Shown: piece after piece, positions 1 to 6,694 of the stretch
How the letters are laid out: the number at the start of each line of letters is the position of its first letter
How positions within the stretch are numbered: the first letter of the stretch is position 1
Notes under the pieces: generated by a model
What the model was told of the DNA's origin: nothing
What the model saw: only the letters and a program-made list of their open reading frames with translations
The model's database searches: none
Position numbers and translations under genes: made by a program
Assembly: GCA_014879765.1 (NCBI GenBank)
Contig: JACSRL010000324.1
Location: 1 to 21,496, forward strand
Direction: 5' to 3'
Length of the DNA stretch: 21,496 nucleotides
Source: Anaerolinea sp.
GTDB lineage: Bacteria; Chloroflexota; Anaerolineae; JAAEKA01

Positions 1-50
1 CAGGCGCTGGGGAGTATGCAGGGATTGGAAATCCCTGGCTGACAGTGCGA

Positions 51-80
51 AGCGCCCTCAGGCGCTGGGAAGCTTTTTTT
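51..80 (+). terminator. Weak hairpin plus T-run at left edge
   Basis: A perfect 6-bp stem (AGCGCC / GGCGCT, loop CTCA, 51-66) is followed seven bases later by a run of seven T (74-80) on the plus strand. A smaller stem lies at 20-36 (AGGGAT / ATCCCT). A 14-nt direct repeat with one mismatch lies at 1-14 and 59-72. This could end a plus-strand gene lying left of the window. The gap between stem and T-run makes it a weak candidate. It does not serve the minus-strand gene ending at 79, because no T-run follows on that strand. Confidence 0.3.
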
Positions 81-2136
81 AGCCGCTGAGGCGGCTTTGT
101 AGGTTCTGCCGGTGAACTTGTTCACCGGGCCTGCTCCCCTGCCGGCGCAGCGCCAGGTTCTCGTAGCGCAGTTGATAGCTGCCCAGTTCAATGGTGTCGC
201 CGTCGGCCAGCGCATGCTGCTTGCCCACTGGCTGGCCGTTGACCCGTACAGCAGCCTGTGGCGTCAGATCGAACAACAGCGGGCTGCTGCCGGCATCAAC
301 AGGGCTGCGAATGAGTGCTGCCTGAGCCGGCGCCAGCGGGTCGTTCGGCAACGACACCTCGCAGCGCCTGCCGCTGCCCAGCGTCGCTGACCGGCGCGTT
401 TGGGCGCTCAGGTCCCAACTCTGCCCCACGGTTTGACCGGCCGGGCTGCGGGTCACTCGTAGTACGCCAACCAGGAGCGGCCGGCGGCTCCGCCGTCGCA
501 ATCCTCCGCCCACCACACCGATGGCCGCCAGACCCAATCCAGCCCCGGCTAGCCAGCCCCAGACCGCGCCCCGTCGAGCCGCCGCAAACATCACCTGCTG
601 CTGCACGTCCAGACGCACGCCCCGGCCCACTTCACTGTGGCCGGTCACGGTCACGGTGTAGGCGCCTGTCGTCTCAAGCGGTCCGGTCAGACCGCGCCAG
701 ACGATGAGGCCTGCGTCGTCGGCGTCTACAGTCCTTGTCAACGCGATGGATGCCGGCTCGACCAGATCGCCCCCCGCCAGACTTGCCCTGACGCTCTCCG
801 GTTGCACGTGCGTCGCATGGATCACCAGAGTCGCCGGTTGACCCAGCGCAAAAGAAACGCCAGACTGTGGCTGTACGATCTCCAGCCGCGGCGCGGGAAC
901 GGCCAGCGCTGTGGCCGTGGCGGTCGGCGACGGCGTCGCTGTGTTCGTGGGCGAGGGGATAGCCGAGGCCGTAGGGCTGGCCGTCACTGTGGGCGTGGCA
1001 GTCCGGCTGGGGCTGGCTGTGGCCGTGGGTGGCGCGGGCGCCATTTGGTAGTCCAGCCATACCGCCACCGCGCCATTGCCGGCAACCTGCACTTGCCACG
1101 ATCCCGCTGCTGGCCGGTCGATGGACCAGGTCTCGTACCGGCTGGCCAACTGGCCGCTGTAGCGCACGCCAGGCGCGTCAGCCGTCAAGACCTGGCCGTT
1201 GGGCTGCATCAGGGTCACTGCCAGATCTGGCGCGCTCTTGTGGATGACGAAGGTTGCCGTCTGCCAGTCGTCCCCCACATCTACAGCGGTTTCCAGGCTC
1301 TCCCGCACCGTCTGCTGCACGACCATGCCCTGGCTGTTGCTGCGATGGAGCTGCGCCGCGATGTCGTGGTAGATGGCCGCCAGATCCTGGCTGGAGCGGG
1401 CTTCGTGGAAGAATACGCCGCGACCGGCCGCGGCTAACTCGATCCACAGCGGTCGGTAGACGTCACGGGTCACTGGGTCGGCGTCGCTGGCGGCATTGCC
1501 TAGCAGGACGGTGTGGAAGACGGCTCCCTGGTCGGTGAAGGCATCGATGTCCAGGCGCAGTTCGTCCAGGTAAGCCTGCGCGGCTGCCGGCGTGTCAAGC
1601 GTTTCGGTCTGCGGCCGGCCGTCGGTGAACAGCACCACAGCCTTGGCCCGGTCCGGCGCGGCCCGCTCGCTTTGGTAAAGCTCCTGATAGGCCAGCGCCA
1701 GCGCAGCACTCACGTCGGTCCAGCCCAAGGGCTGCGGATCGACGCTCAGTCTCGCCAGCAGCCCCTGGCGGTCGCTGCCCGGTCCAGTCAGCGGAGTCAA
1801 GGGCGCCGCCAACATCGGCTGTGTGCCGAAATACACGGCGCCCAGACGGTAGCCAGCCGCGCTTCCATCCACCCCCAAGGTGGCCGCGAACAGCCGGGCG
1901 CCCTCCATGCGCAGCAGGTCAGGATCGCTGCCCACGCCGCCCAGCTCCCACAGCGAGCCCGACTGGTCGATCACCAGCATCACGTCCAGCCCCGGCTCCG
2001 CAGCCGCCTGAGTTAGCTGGGCCAGACCCCAGCCAGTGGCGATGCACACGCCGAGAACCAGCAGCACCGCCAACACTGCCAGCACCAGGCAACAGCCCCG
2101 GGCTGAACGCCATAGGCGCATCAGTTCCTCTGGCAT
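79..2136 (-). CDS. Membrane-anchored vWA domain protein with C-terminal FHA-like domain
   Basis: A 685-residue protein. An N-terminal hydrophobic segment (about 15-40) acts as anchor or signal. It is followed by a von Willebrand A domain (about 49-265) with the MIDAS motif DQSGS at 57-61, a likely MIDAS Thr in GWTDVS and a TDGRP strand. A Pro/Thr/Ala/Ser-rich linker (about 366-412) leads to a beta-rich domain, a second transmembrane helix near 522-545 with Arg-rich end, and a cytoplasmic FHA-like domain (about 555-670; LGSGRRCEVSLPND and LADGDTIELGSYQLRYEN). vWA domains bind metal-dependent ligands and FHA domains read phosphothreonine, so a link between an outside adhesive domain and inside Ser/Thr-kinase signalling is inferred. 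AAAGGAG lies 8 nt before ATG 2136. It is separated from the cas genes by a terminator and a REPIN-like element and is probably not functionally tied to them. Confidence 0.88.
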   Translation of the reverse strand: MPEELMRLWRSARGCCLVLAVLAVLLVLGVCIATGWGLAQLTQAAAEPGLDVMLVIDQSGSLWELGGVGSDPDLLRMEGARLFAATLGVDGSAAGYRLGAVYFGTQPMLAAPLTPLTGPGSDRQGLLARLSVDPQPLGWTDVSAALALAYQELYQSERAAPDRAKAVVLFTDGRPQTETLDTPAAAQAYLDELRLDIDAFTDQGAVFHTVLLGNAASDADPVTRDVYRPLWIELAAAGRGVFFHEARSSQDLAAIYHDIAAQLHRSNSQGMVVQQTVRESLETAVDVGDDWQTATFVIHKSAPDLAVTLMQPNGQVLTADAPGVRYSGQLASRYETWSIDRPAAGSWQVQVAGNGAVAVWLDYQMAPAPPTATASPSRTATPTVTASPTASAIPSPTNTATPSPTATATALAVPAPRLEIVQPQSGVSFALGQPATLVIHATHVQPESVRASLAGGDLVEPASIALTRTVDADDAGLIVWRGLTGPLETTGAYTVTVTGHSEVGRGVRLDVQQQVMFAAARRGAVWGWLAGAGLGLAAIGVVGGGLRRRSRRPLLVGVLRVTRSPAGQTVGQSWDLSAQTRRSATLGSGRRCEVSLPNDPLAPAQAALIRSPVDAGSSPLLFDLTPQAAVRVNGQPVGKQHALADGDTIELGSYQLRYENLALRRQGSRPGEQVHRQNLQSRLSG

Positions 2137-2167
2137 AGCCGTTTCTCCTTTCTCAAAAGCTAGTTAC

Positions 2168-2236
2168 AGTGTACAGGATTGTTCGCTGGCCGCGTGAGAC
2201 TCCCGACTACCCTTCTATGGGGATCACACTACCCTT
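2168..2236 (-). promoter_or_regulatory. Possible promoter region with paired ACTACCCTT boxes
   Basis: Two identical 9-mers (ACTACCCTT on plus, AAGGGTAGT on the coding strand) lie at 2206-2214 and 2228-2236. Their spacing is 22 bp start to start, about two helical turns. A TACACT -10-like hexamer sits at 2168-2173 with no good -35, so the boxes would fall in the upstream activator position for the vWA-FHA gene starting at 2136. The arrangement resembles response-regulator sites, but this is inference from spacing alone. Confidence 0.25.
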
Positions 2237-2327
2237 TTCTCAGTCTCAGCCGCCGCCGCAGTCGGCTGCGACCATCCTTATGTCTGCAATGACTTTGCTC
2301 GTTCTTGATTTCTTTCATCTCGCCAAG

Positions 2328-2445
2328 TAACTATTCAGCCGTAGGTGCCGGGCACTTCGCGTAGCATCTGCGCTTGCAATTCGACACGTGAAGCCAATCC
2401 ACGCTACGAAGTCAAGCGCAAGTGCCCGGCACCTGAACAGTTACC
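2328..2445. repeat. REPIN/MITE-like inverted repeat element
   Basis: A perfect 15-bp inverted pair (AGGTGCCGGGCACTT at 2343-2357 and its reverse complement at 2420-2434) is flanked outside by a second pair, GTAACTATTC (from 2328) and GAACAGTTAC (to about 2445), with one mismatch. The left arm carries six extra bases between the two blocks. Each arm contains its own short palindrome around GTGCCGGGCAC. Two REP-like units in opposite orientation about 100 bp apart form a REPIN-type non-autonomous element, which is usually mobilised by Y1 (TnpA-REP) transposases. No transposase is present here. Confidence 0.55.
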
Positions 2446-2455
2446 TCGCCGAATC

Positions 2456-2485
2456 AAAACACCCATCCAGGAATGGATGGGTGTT
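2456..2485 (-). terminator. Intrinsic terminator of the accessory CRISPR operon
   Basis: A perfect 11-bp stem (AACACCCATCC at 2458-2468 and its complement at 2475-2485) has a 6-nt loop and starts 35 nt after the stop of the NE0113 gene at 2520. In the direction of transcription the stem ends in TTTT followed by GATTC. The T-tract is short but placed correctly for rho-independent termination. Confidence 0.55.
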
Positions 2486-2519
2486 GATTTCCTTGCCTGT
2501 CTTGCCAGGTGTCGGATAG

Positions 2520-3458
2520 CTACATCTGCTGTTCCGAGTAATACGGCGCCAGATAGTAAATCAGCGTGCTGCGATCGATCTTTTCCTCGTTCTCCAGCAC
2601 GGCGATATGGGCGCGCAGCTTGGTGTAGATGTCGCTGAAGCGTTTGGTCACCGTGTGGGGCGCGATGACCAGCTTGCGGGCCAGCGTGCGGTCGTCGGGC
2701 GGCCGGCCATGCTGGGCCAGGGGGGCCATCAGCGCATCCACCAGACGCCGCTCGCTGGCGGTCAGCCCGTGCAGGAACGCTTCTCGCTGCCGCCGCGCCT
2801 CCAGGTCCATCAGCGACAGCTTGTTGTCCAGGATCGCCAGCGGGTCAGGGCTGGTCAGCAATCCCACCATGCCAGGAAAGATCGTGCTGATGGGCAAGAC
2901 CGGGATGCGCACCAGGTGGGCGTCGTCAGGATGGTTGGGATGCATCGCGCCTGAGGCCTCGAAGGCCGGGCCGGAGAGCAGGTGCCACAGCCGGTCGGCG
3001 CTGTCGAACAGCAATTGCGCCGTGGCCATGCCGTAGACCGACATACTCTTGCGGCCGCCGGCAATGCTTAAATGGACCGCCATCCCGCGTTTTTTCAGCG
3101 TTTGAGCCTCGTAAAAGATCGCCGCCATCACCGCCCTGGCATCCTCGGCGCTGTGAACATCGTCGATGGGCTGGCCTTGCACCGTCAGACGCAGTGGACG
3201 GTAGCTGCACGGCCGGCCGTTGTGTGCATAGGTGCTGCGCCGGGGGAATTCCTGTTCCAACGCGCGCAGGCAGGCATTCATCAGATCTGGCAACGGCCGG
3301 TCGGGGATGCCCTTGGTCGGCCGGGGGCTGAGGGTGTGGATCACCACCACCTCGTCGATACACTCGCCGGCTTGTAGCAACAGATCCAGCGCGATGGTCA
3401 CCACCTGTGGCCGCGTGCCCAGCGTTGCCACCAGCGCGGCCGGTCGCTGCGCGCCCAT
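2520..3458 (-). CDS. NE0113-family (TIGR02584) CARF-like CRISPR protein with C-terminal HTH
   Basis: A 312-residue protein. The start ATG 3458 is chosen because translation then begins directly with the first Rossmann strand (ALVATLGTRPQVV, 8-20), which is the family beginning; the frame is open further upstream but that part overlaps cas6. The signature SIAGGRKSM (131-139) followed by DRLWHLLSGPAFE is diagnostic of the NE0113 family, whose CARF-like fold is placed among cyclic-oligonucleotide sensors or ring nucleases. Residues 230-290 form a LuxR-like helix-turn-helix (TLARKLVIAPHTVTKRF, about 258-274), so DNA binding is plausible. It is the last gene of the accessory operon, 5 nt after cas6, and is followed by a terminator. 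A ligand-responsive regulator is inferred. Ring nuclease activity is the alternative; the two are not exclusive. Confidence 0.88.
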   Translation of the reverse strand: MGAQRPAALVATLGTRPQVVTIALDLLLQAGECIDEVVVIHTLSPRPTKGIPDRPLPDLMNACLRALEQEFPRRSTYAHNGRPCSYRPLRLTVQGQPIDDVHSAEDARAVMAAIFYEAQTLKKRGMAVHLSIAGGRKSMSVYGMATAQLLFDSADRLWHLLSGPAFEASGAMHPNHPDDAHLVRIPVLPISTIFPGMVGLLTSPDPLAILDNKLSLMDLEARRQREAFLHGLTASERRLVDALMAPLAQHGRPPDDRTLARKLVIAPHTVTKRFSDIYTKLRAHIAVLENEEKIDRSTLIYYLAPYYSEQQM

Positions 3459-3463
3459 CGCTG

Positions 3464-4327
3464 CTATCCCTGCCCGCCGCCGGTCGAGTAGGCGTCGGCG
3501 CCGTATCGAGACCCGCCCCACCCCTCGATCCGCCGCGTCTGACCCAGCCCCTGCGTCGTCTTCTGCCCCACGCCGGCGAACAGCGCAAACCCGGCCAGCG
3601 CAGCAATGGCCCGGCCATAGAGCGGATCCGGATGCAGCAGCCGGAACTGGCAATCGCCCACGAAGCCGTTGAACTGATGCCCGCTGTAGTGAACCACCTG
3701 CGTCTCCAGCTCGTAGCGCTCGGTCGCCACCTGCTCCAGCAGAAACGCGTCCAGGTTGGCCGGCAGCGCCGTGGCGCAGAAGGCTTCCCACTTGCGCGCC
3801 AGGCTGCCAAAGACGCTGGTGGGCAGCGGAAAGAGCAGGTTCATGTCGCCGGTGCGAAAGGTGGTGGGGGAGGCAAAGCGCAGCGTCACCCGGCCGGCCG
3901 GCGCAGCCTCAGCCAGCAACTCCTGCTCCGTGGCCAGCCGCGCCCAGCCCTCCGAGCGTCCGGCATCGACGACGATATCCTCCAGCACGAAGGGCTTGCC
4001 GTCGATCTCCACCGGCTCCTGGCCGGCCAGCTTGCCCAGCAGCACATGCCCCAGCGCGTTGAAAGTCTCGTCGGTCAGCACCGTGTAGCGCACACGATAG
4101 CTCTCCTCCGGCGTCGCGCACAGGGCGCCGGCGTGGCGCACCAGCCGGCCGCGCAGGTTGGACACCGTGAACGGCTTGGGGCTGATGTCGCTGTGCAGCG
4201 CGTTGGCCAGGTGCGTGTCGGTCTGGCTGATCAGCCGCAGCAGCAGGCCGTGCAGCGAGCGGCCCAGCGTCCGGCCCAGCGGCGCGATCTCCAGAGGACG
4301 CAGGTACACGATGAAGCTGGCGAACAT
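3464..4327 (-). CDS. cas6: CRISPR repeat endoribonuclease Cas6
   Basis: A 287-residue Cas6, which cuts pre-crRNA in the repeat to release crRNAs for the type III complex. The N-terminal ferredoxin-like fold begins MFASFIVYLRP. His39 and His45 in TDTHLANALH are catalytic candidates, followed by the family motif KPFTVSNL (51-58). The C-terminal glycine-rich RNA-binding loop GVGQKTTQGLGQTRR is near 250-265. ATG 4327 is chosen because an AAGGGATG Shine-Dalgarno lies just upstream and earlier in-frame codons overlap the preceding gene. It sits 4 nt behind the membrane CARF gene, so it depends on the promoter of the VapBC-headed operon rather than on the cas10 operon. It has a short low-complexity tail (GSRYGADAYSTGGGQG). 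Confidence 0.93.
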   Translation of the reverse strand: MFASFIVYLRPLEIAPLGRTLGRSLHGLLLRLISQTDTHLANALHSDISPKPFTVSNLRGRLVRHAGALCATPEESYRVRYTVLTDETFNALGHVLLGKLAGQEPVEIDGKPFVLEDIVVDAGRSEGWARLATEQELLAEAAPAGRVTLRFASPTTFRTGDMNLLFPLPTSVFGSLARKWEAFCATALPANLDAFLLEQVATERYELETQVVHYSGHQFNGFVGDCQFRLLHPDPLYGRAIAALAGFALFAGVGQKTTQGLGQTRRIEGWGGSRYGADAYSTGGGQG

Positions 4328-4331
4328 AAGG

Positions 4332-5087
4332 TCATCCCTTTCGTTCCAGATAGAAGGAGAGATCCGCTCGCACGACGCGCGCAGTGCCTGGTATGACTCT
4401 GCCCGCTGCGTCGCGGTCGGTCTCCACATATTCCAGCGAGTTGCCGGTGGCCACGGCCGCCAGCACCATGCCGGCCGTCAAGGGCTTGGTGCCGCCGGTG
4501 ATGTCCGCGATCACCTGAGCGGGGTGCAGCAGCTCTTCCGGCGCCTCGCGCTCCCACACGGTGCGCACAGCCTGATAGGCATCCTGCGTCTCCAGGCTGT
4601 CGATGTAGATGGGGTGCAACTGCACGGACAATTGCTCCTCCTCCACCAGGTGGTGCGCCAGCTCCAGAAAGGCGGTCTCCAGCGCAGGCGAGTTGCGTTG
4701 CATCACCAGCCAGCAGTGCTGCCGGGTTCCCTCTTGCCGGTGATGATGCAGCGCATCGACCAGATGCACAAATGGGCCGGGGCCAAAAAGCCAGATCAAG
4801 CCTGGTGAGCGCGGGGCCAGGAGACTCTCGTCCACCTGGACGCGCAGGCGGTGGCCGTTGCGGGCGTCCTGTCGATAGAACAGATAGGCCAGTGCGGTCA
4901 GCGCGCCGGCGGCCGCCAACGGCAGCCAGGCGTTGGGCCAGGAGGCCGGCCACGCGGTCAACAGATCGTACATCAGGTTGCTGAGCAGGCCGACCACCAG
5001 CAGGCCCAGGGCAAAGGCGGCTACCAGCGCAGGCGACGGTCCCGCGCCTTTGAGAAAAGCATCGAGAAAGCTCACGCGTGGTTTCAT
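4332..5087 (-). CDS. Membrane CARF protein (two TM helices plus CARF domain)
   Basis: A 251-residue protein with two predicted transmembrane helices (about 18-41 and 53-72) and then a cytosolic CARF domain (about 93-245). The CARF ligand-binding signature is DITGGTKPLTAGM (195-207), in the place where DxTGGTK loops contact cyclic oligoadenylate. No HEPN, PD-(D/E)XK or other nuclease domain is visible, so the transmembrane part is the only effector candidate. The architecture recalls Cam1, a CARF protein that depolarises membranes when it binds cA4, but Cam1 has one TM helix and this has two. Its ATG overlaps the csx15 stop (ATGA, 5084-5087), implying coupled translation. A cOA-gated membrane effector is the inferred role; a membrane-tethered sensor without pore activity is possible. 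Confidence 0.85.
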   Translation of the reverse strand: MKPRVSFLDAFLKGAGPSPALVAAFALGLLVVGLLSNLMYDLLTAWPASWPNAWLPLAAAGALTALAYLFYRQDARNGHRLRVQVDESLLAPRSPGLIWLFGPGPFVHLVDALHHHRQEGTRQHCWLVMQRNSPALETAFLELAHHLVEEEQLSVQLHPIYIDSLETQDAYQAVRTVWEREAPEELLHPAQVIADITGGTKPLTAGMVLAAVATGNSLEYVETDRDAAGRVIPGTARVVRADLSFYLERKG

Positions 5088-5470
5088 GAGAAGCGGTTCA
5101 TCCTGGCCGCGTCGCGCAACGCCTGCAGGTTGACGATCTCCGCCACCTCGAAGCGCGGCGGCAAGCTGCCGGCCGCCGGCCGCAGGCGCAGCATAGCTGG
5201 AAAATAGCCCATGCGGCCGTGCAGCTCGGCCAGCAGCATGGCGGCGATGTGGTTCAGCGCCGGCAGATTGAGCAGGATCGCTTCCCCCTGCAGCTCCACC
5301 GGTGACAGCGGCAGCCGCGCCAGCAGGTCGTGCAGTTGCGGCTCGAAGGGCTGTTGCCCGTCGAACTGCACCGGCAGCTCCACCAGTTGCACGGCGTCAT
5401 CGCCCGTCAGCGCCTCGATCTGCGCGCGCTGCGCGGGGGTGATGGGATGAGAGAAGTTGAGGAGGATCAT
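5084..5470 (-). CDS. csx15: CRISPR-associated protein Csx15
   Basis: A 128-residue protein starting at ATG 5470, whose ATGA overlaps the vapC stop. The opening MILLNFSHPITPAQ is the Csx15 family signature. The rest alternates helix and strand, consistent with a small CARF/Rossmann-like fold, and has no nuclease motif I recognise. Csx15 is known only from type III CRISPR neighbourhoods and has been proposed to bind cyclic oligonucleotides, either as a ring-nuclease-like enzyme or as a sink for the signal. The neighbouring membrane CARF and NE0113 genes fit a role in tuning the cOA signal. A longer frame beginning at 5638 was rejected because it lies inside vapC. Confidence 0.82.
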   Translation of the reverse strand: MILLNFSHPITPAQRAQIEALTGDDAVQLVELPVQFDGQQPFEPQLHDLLARLPLSPVELQGEAILLNLPALNHIAAMLLAELHGRMGYFPAMLRLRPAAGSLPPRFEVAEIVNLQALRDAARMNRFS

Positions 5471-5892
5471 GATGAGTTGGTTCCAGGGTTCAGCCAGTTT
5501 TCGATAGCCAGGCCTGCCACCCGGCTGAACTCGCGTGTGTTGGCGGTGGCCAGGGTCAGATTGCGCGCGATGCAAAGGGCCGCGATCCAGGCGTCGTGGG
5601 CGCCGATCATCTCGCCCTTGTGCGCCAGATCGCTCCACAGCGCAGCATGTGCGCGCGCCACCTCCAGGTCGATCTCTAGCACTGGAAAGCGCGCCAGGAC
5701 GGCCTCGACAAAGGCCAGCCGCCGTGTGCGCACAGCCGCGTCAGTCGCCCGGTGCGCGCCGTGCAGCAGTTCGCTGGCCGAAATCGCTGAGAGGAACACC
5801 TCCTCATGCTCACGGCCAGTCACGTGTGAAGTCAGCTCCAACTGGCCGCGCTCATAGGCGATCAAGAGGCTGGTGTCGATCAGGATGGCCAC
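5467..5892 (-). CDS. vapC: VapC-type PIN-domain toxin
   Basis: A 141-residue PIN-domain ribonuclease with the acidic set Asp6 (LIDTSLL), Glu41 (SASELLHG), Asp100 (GAHDAWIAA) and Asn118 (ATANTREF). This is the classic VapC/FitB layout, with the closing GLAIENW motif near 127-133. VapC toxins cut tRNA or rRNA using Mg2+ or Mn2+. The gene overlaps its antitoxin by 13 nt at the 5' end and csx15 by 4 nt at the 3' end, so it is both the second gene of a TA pair and the second gene of a CRISPR accessory operon. All active-site residues are present and it is probably functional. Confidence 0.92.
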   Translation of the reverse strand: MAILIDTSLLIAYERGQLELTSHVTGREHEEVFLSAISASELLHGAHRATDAAVRTRRLAFVEAVLARFPVLEIDLEVARAHAALWSDLAHKGEMIGAHDAWIAALCIARNLTLATANTREFSRVAGLAIENWLNPGTNSS

Positions 5893-6161
5893 AGATCGCC
5901 TGCCTTTGGCTGTGGCAGCCGCGCGCGTGCCTGCTCCATGTCGCCCGCAAAGTCCGTCGCCTCGGCGTCGGACAGCGCCGGGAGCGCCTGCAACAGCTCG
6001 GCCAGCTCGCCCAGCGTTCTGCCCGTGGGCACAGGACGCAGCTCAGCCACCGGCTTGCGTCCACGCAGCAGGATAAAGCGTTCCCGACGATAGGCAACCC
6101 GATTGACGTAATCCGAGAATCCGCGGACTATCTCCGTTACTGACAGCGAATGAGTTTGCAT
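5880..6161 (-). CDS. Phd/YefM-type antitoxin
   Basis: A 93-residue antitoxin. The N-terminal half (MQTHSLSVTEIVRGFSDYVN, with RRERFILLRGRKPVAEL after it) matches the Phd/YefM DNA-binding fold. The C-terminal part (from about 50) is the acidic/helical toxin-binding tail. It should neutralise the overlapping VapC and, as is known for this family, repress its own promoter through a palindrome. AGGAG lies 9 nt before ATG 6161. The operator and promoter are visible directly upstream (6175-6220). As first gene of a six-gene run ending with cas6 and NE0113, it would control those genes too. Confidence 0.9.
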   Translation of the reverse strand: MQTHSLSVTEIVRGFSDYVNRVAYRRERFILLRGRKPVAELRPVPTGRTLGELAELLQALPALSDAEATDFAGDMEQARARLPQPKAGDLWPS

Positions 6162-6174
6162 GTCGCCAGTCTCC

Positions 6175-6197
6175 TAAAATATGATAATCATATTTTA
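6175..6197. promoter_or_regulatory. Palindromic operator of the Phd/VapC operon
   Basis: A perfect inverted repeat has 11-bp arms, TAAAATATGAT and ATCATATTTTA, around a single central base. It is strikingly AT-rich in a GC-rich region and lies 14 nt before the antitoxin start. The distal arm contains the whole -10 hexamer, so a bound Phd-VapC complex would block RNA polymerase directly. Confidence 0.8.
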
Positions 6198-6220
6198 CAC
6201 ATTGCTGTTGTCGCCGTCAA
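6192..6220 (-). promoter_or_regulatory. Sigma70-type promoter of the antitoxin-vapC-csx15-CARF-cas6 operon
   Basis: On the minus strand, TTGACG (6215-6220) and TAAAAT (6192-6197) are separated by exactly 17 bp, each with one mismatch to consensus. The -10 is inside the operator palindrome. This is the only recognisable promoter for the six accessory genes running down to 2520. Confidence 0.75.
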
Positions 6221-6319
6221 ACACTTTACCGACGGAGAGCGCGCCAGTGGCGGACGGTCATCTGGGAGCAGTCTGGTCAGGCGCCCGCTTGAGCAAGGCG
6301 ATAAAGTTGATATAGATGA

Positions 6320-6348
6320 TGGACACACTCAGCCGACTGGTGTATAAT
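6320..6348 (+). promoter_or_regulatory. Sigma70-type promoter of the second TA module
   Basis: TGGACA (6320-6325) and a perfect TATAAT (6343-6348) are 17 bp apart on the plus strand, giving a leader of about 65-70 nt before the GTG at 6422. Just downstream is an interrupted inverted repeat, TGCCA..GAGC..GCTC..TGGCA (about 6357-6383), which could be an antitoxin operator or a leader hairpin. Confidence 0.7.
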
Positions 6349-6421
6349 CCAAATCTGCCAGGAGCGAATGCTCGGATTGGCATAGCTGCGGACGCAAGAG
6401 TCTGCGCCACAGGAGGATCAC

Positions 6422-6694
6422 GTGACGCCAGCAGTACCAACCCAGATCAACACGGCGACGGCAACTGTCATCAGGCCAGAGCTTTTACGGCTGCTCGACG
6501 ATCTGCCGCAGCCGAAGCAAGTCGAGCTATTGAACTTCGCGCGCTACTTGCGTCAACAGACCGCGCAGGATCTGCGCGATAATGGCGCAGCGCTGCATGG
6601 AGTCTCGGCTGACGCCTTGGTCCACTTGACTGGACGGGTGGCGTTAGGCGGCGACGCACGGTTAGATACAGAGGCGTTGTATGATGACCTCTGA
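6422..6694 (+). CDS. Antitoxin of the second VapBC-like module
   Basis: A 90-residue protein starting with GTG, chosen because AGGAGG lies a few bases upstream. It has a helical core (IRPELLRLLDDLPQPKQVELLNFARYL is the clearest stretch, about 17-43) and an acidic C-terminus (LGGDARLDTEALYDDL) typical of antitoxins placed before PIN toxins. I do not assign a named family; a DUF2281-like/VapB-like protein fits the helical core. It overlaps the PIN gene by 14 nt and is read from the strong plus-strand promoter. It would neutralise the downstream PIN toxin and probably repress the module. Confidence 0.72.
   Translation: MTPAVPTQINTATATVIRPELLRLLDDLPQPKQVELLNFARYLRQQTAQDLRDNGAALHGVSADALVHLTGRVALGGDARLDTEALYDDL

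Noticed and set aside
81..96. Hairpin AGCCGC / GCGGCT as terminator of the vWA-FHA gene
   Set aside because: It lies inside the last codons, and on the minus strand it is followed by A residues rather than T.
3459..3810. N-terminal extension of the NE0113 gene reaching into cas6
   Set aside because: The extension is the out-of-frame shadow of cas6; the family fold starts at ATG 3458, 5 nt after the cas6 stop.
5880..6161. Anti-CRISPR or Aca-like regulator instead of an antitoxin
   Set aside because: The Phd/YefM sequence pattern and the overlapping intact VapC explain it better.
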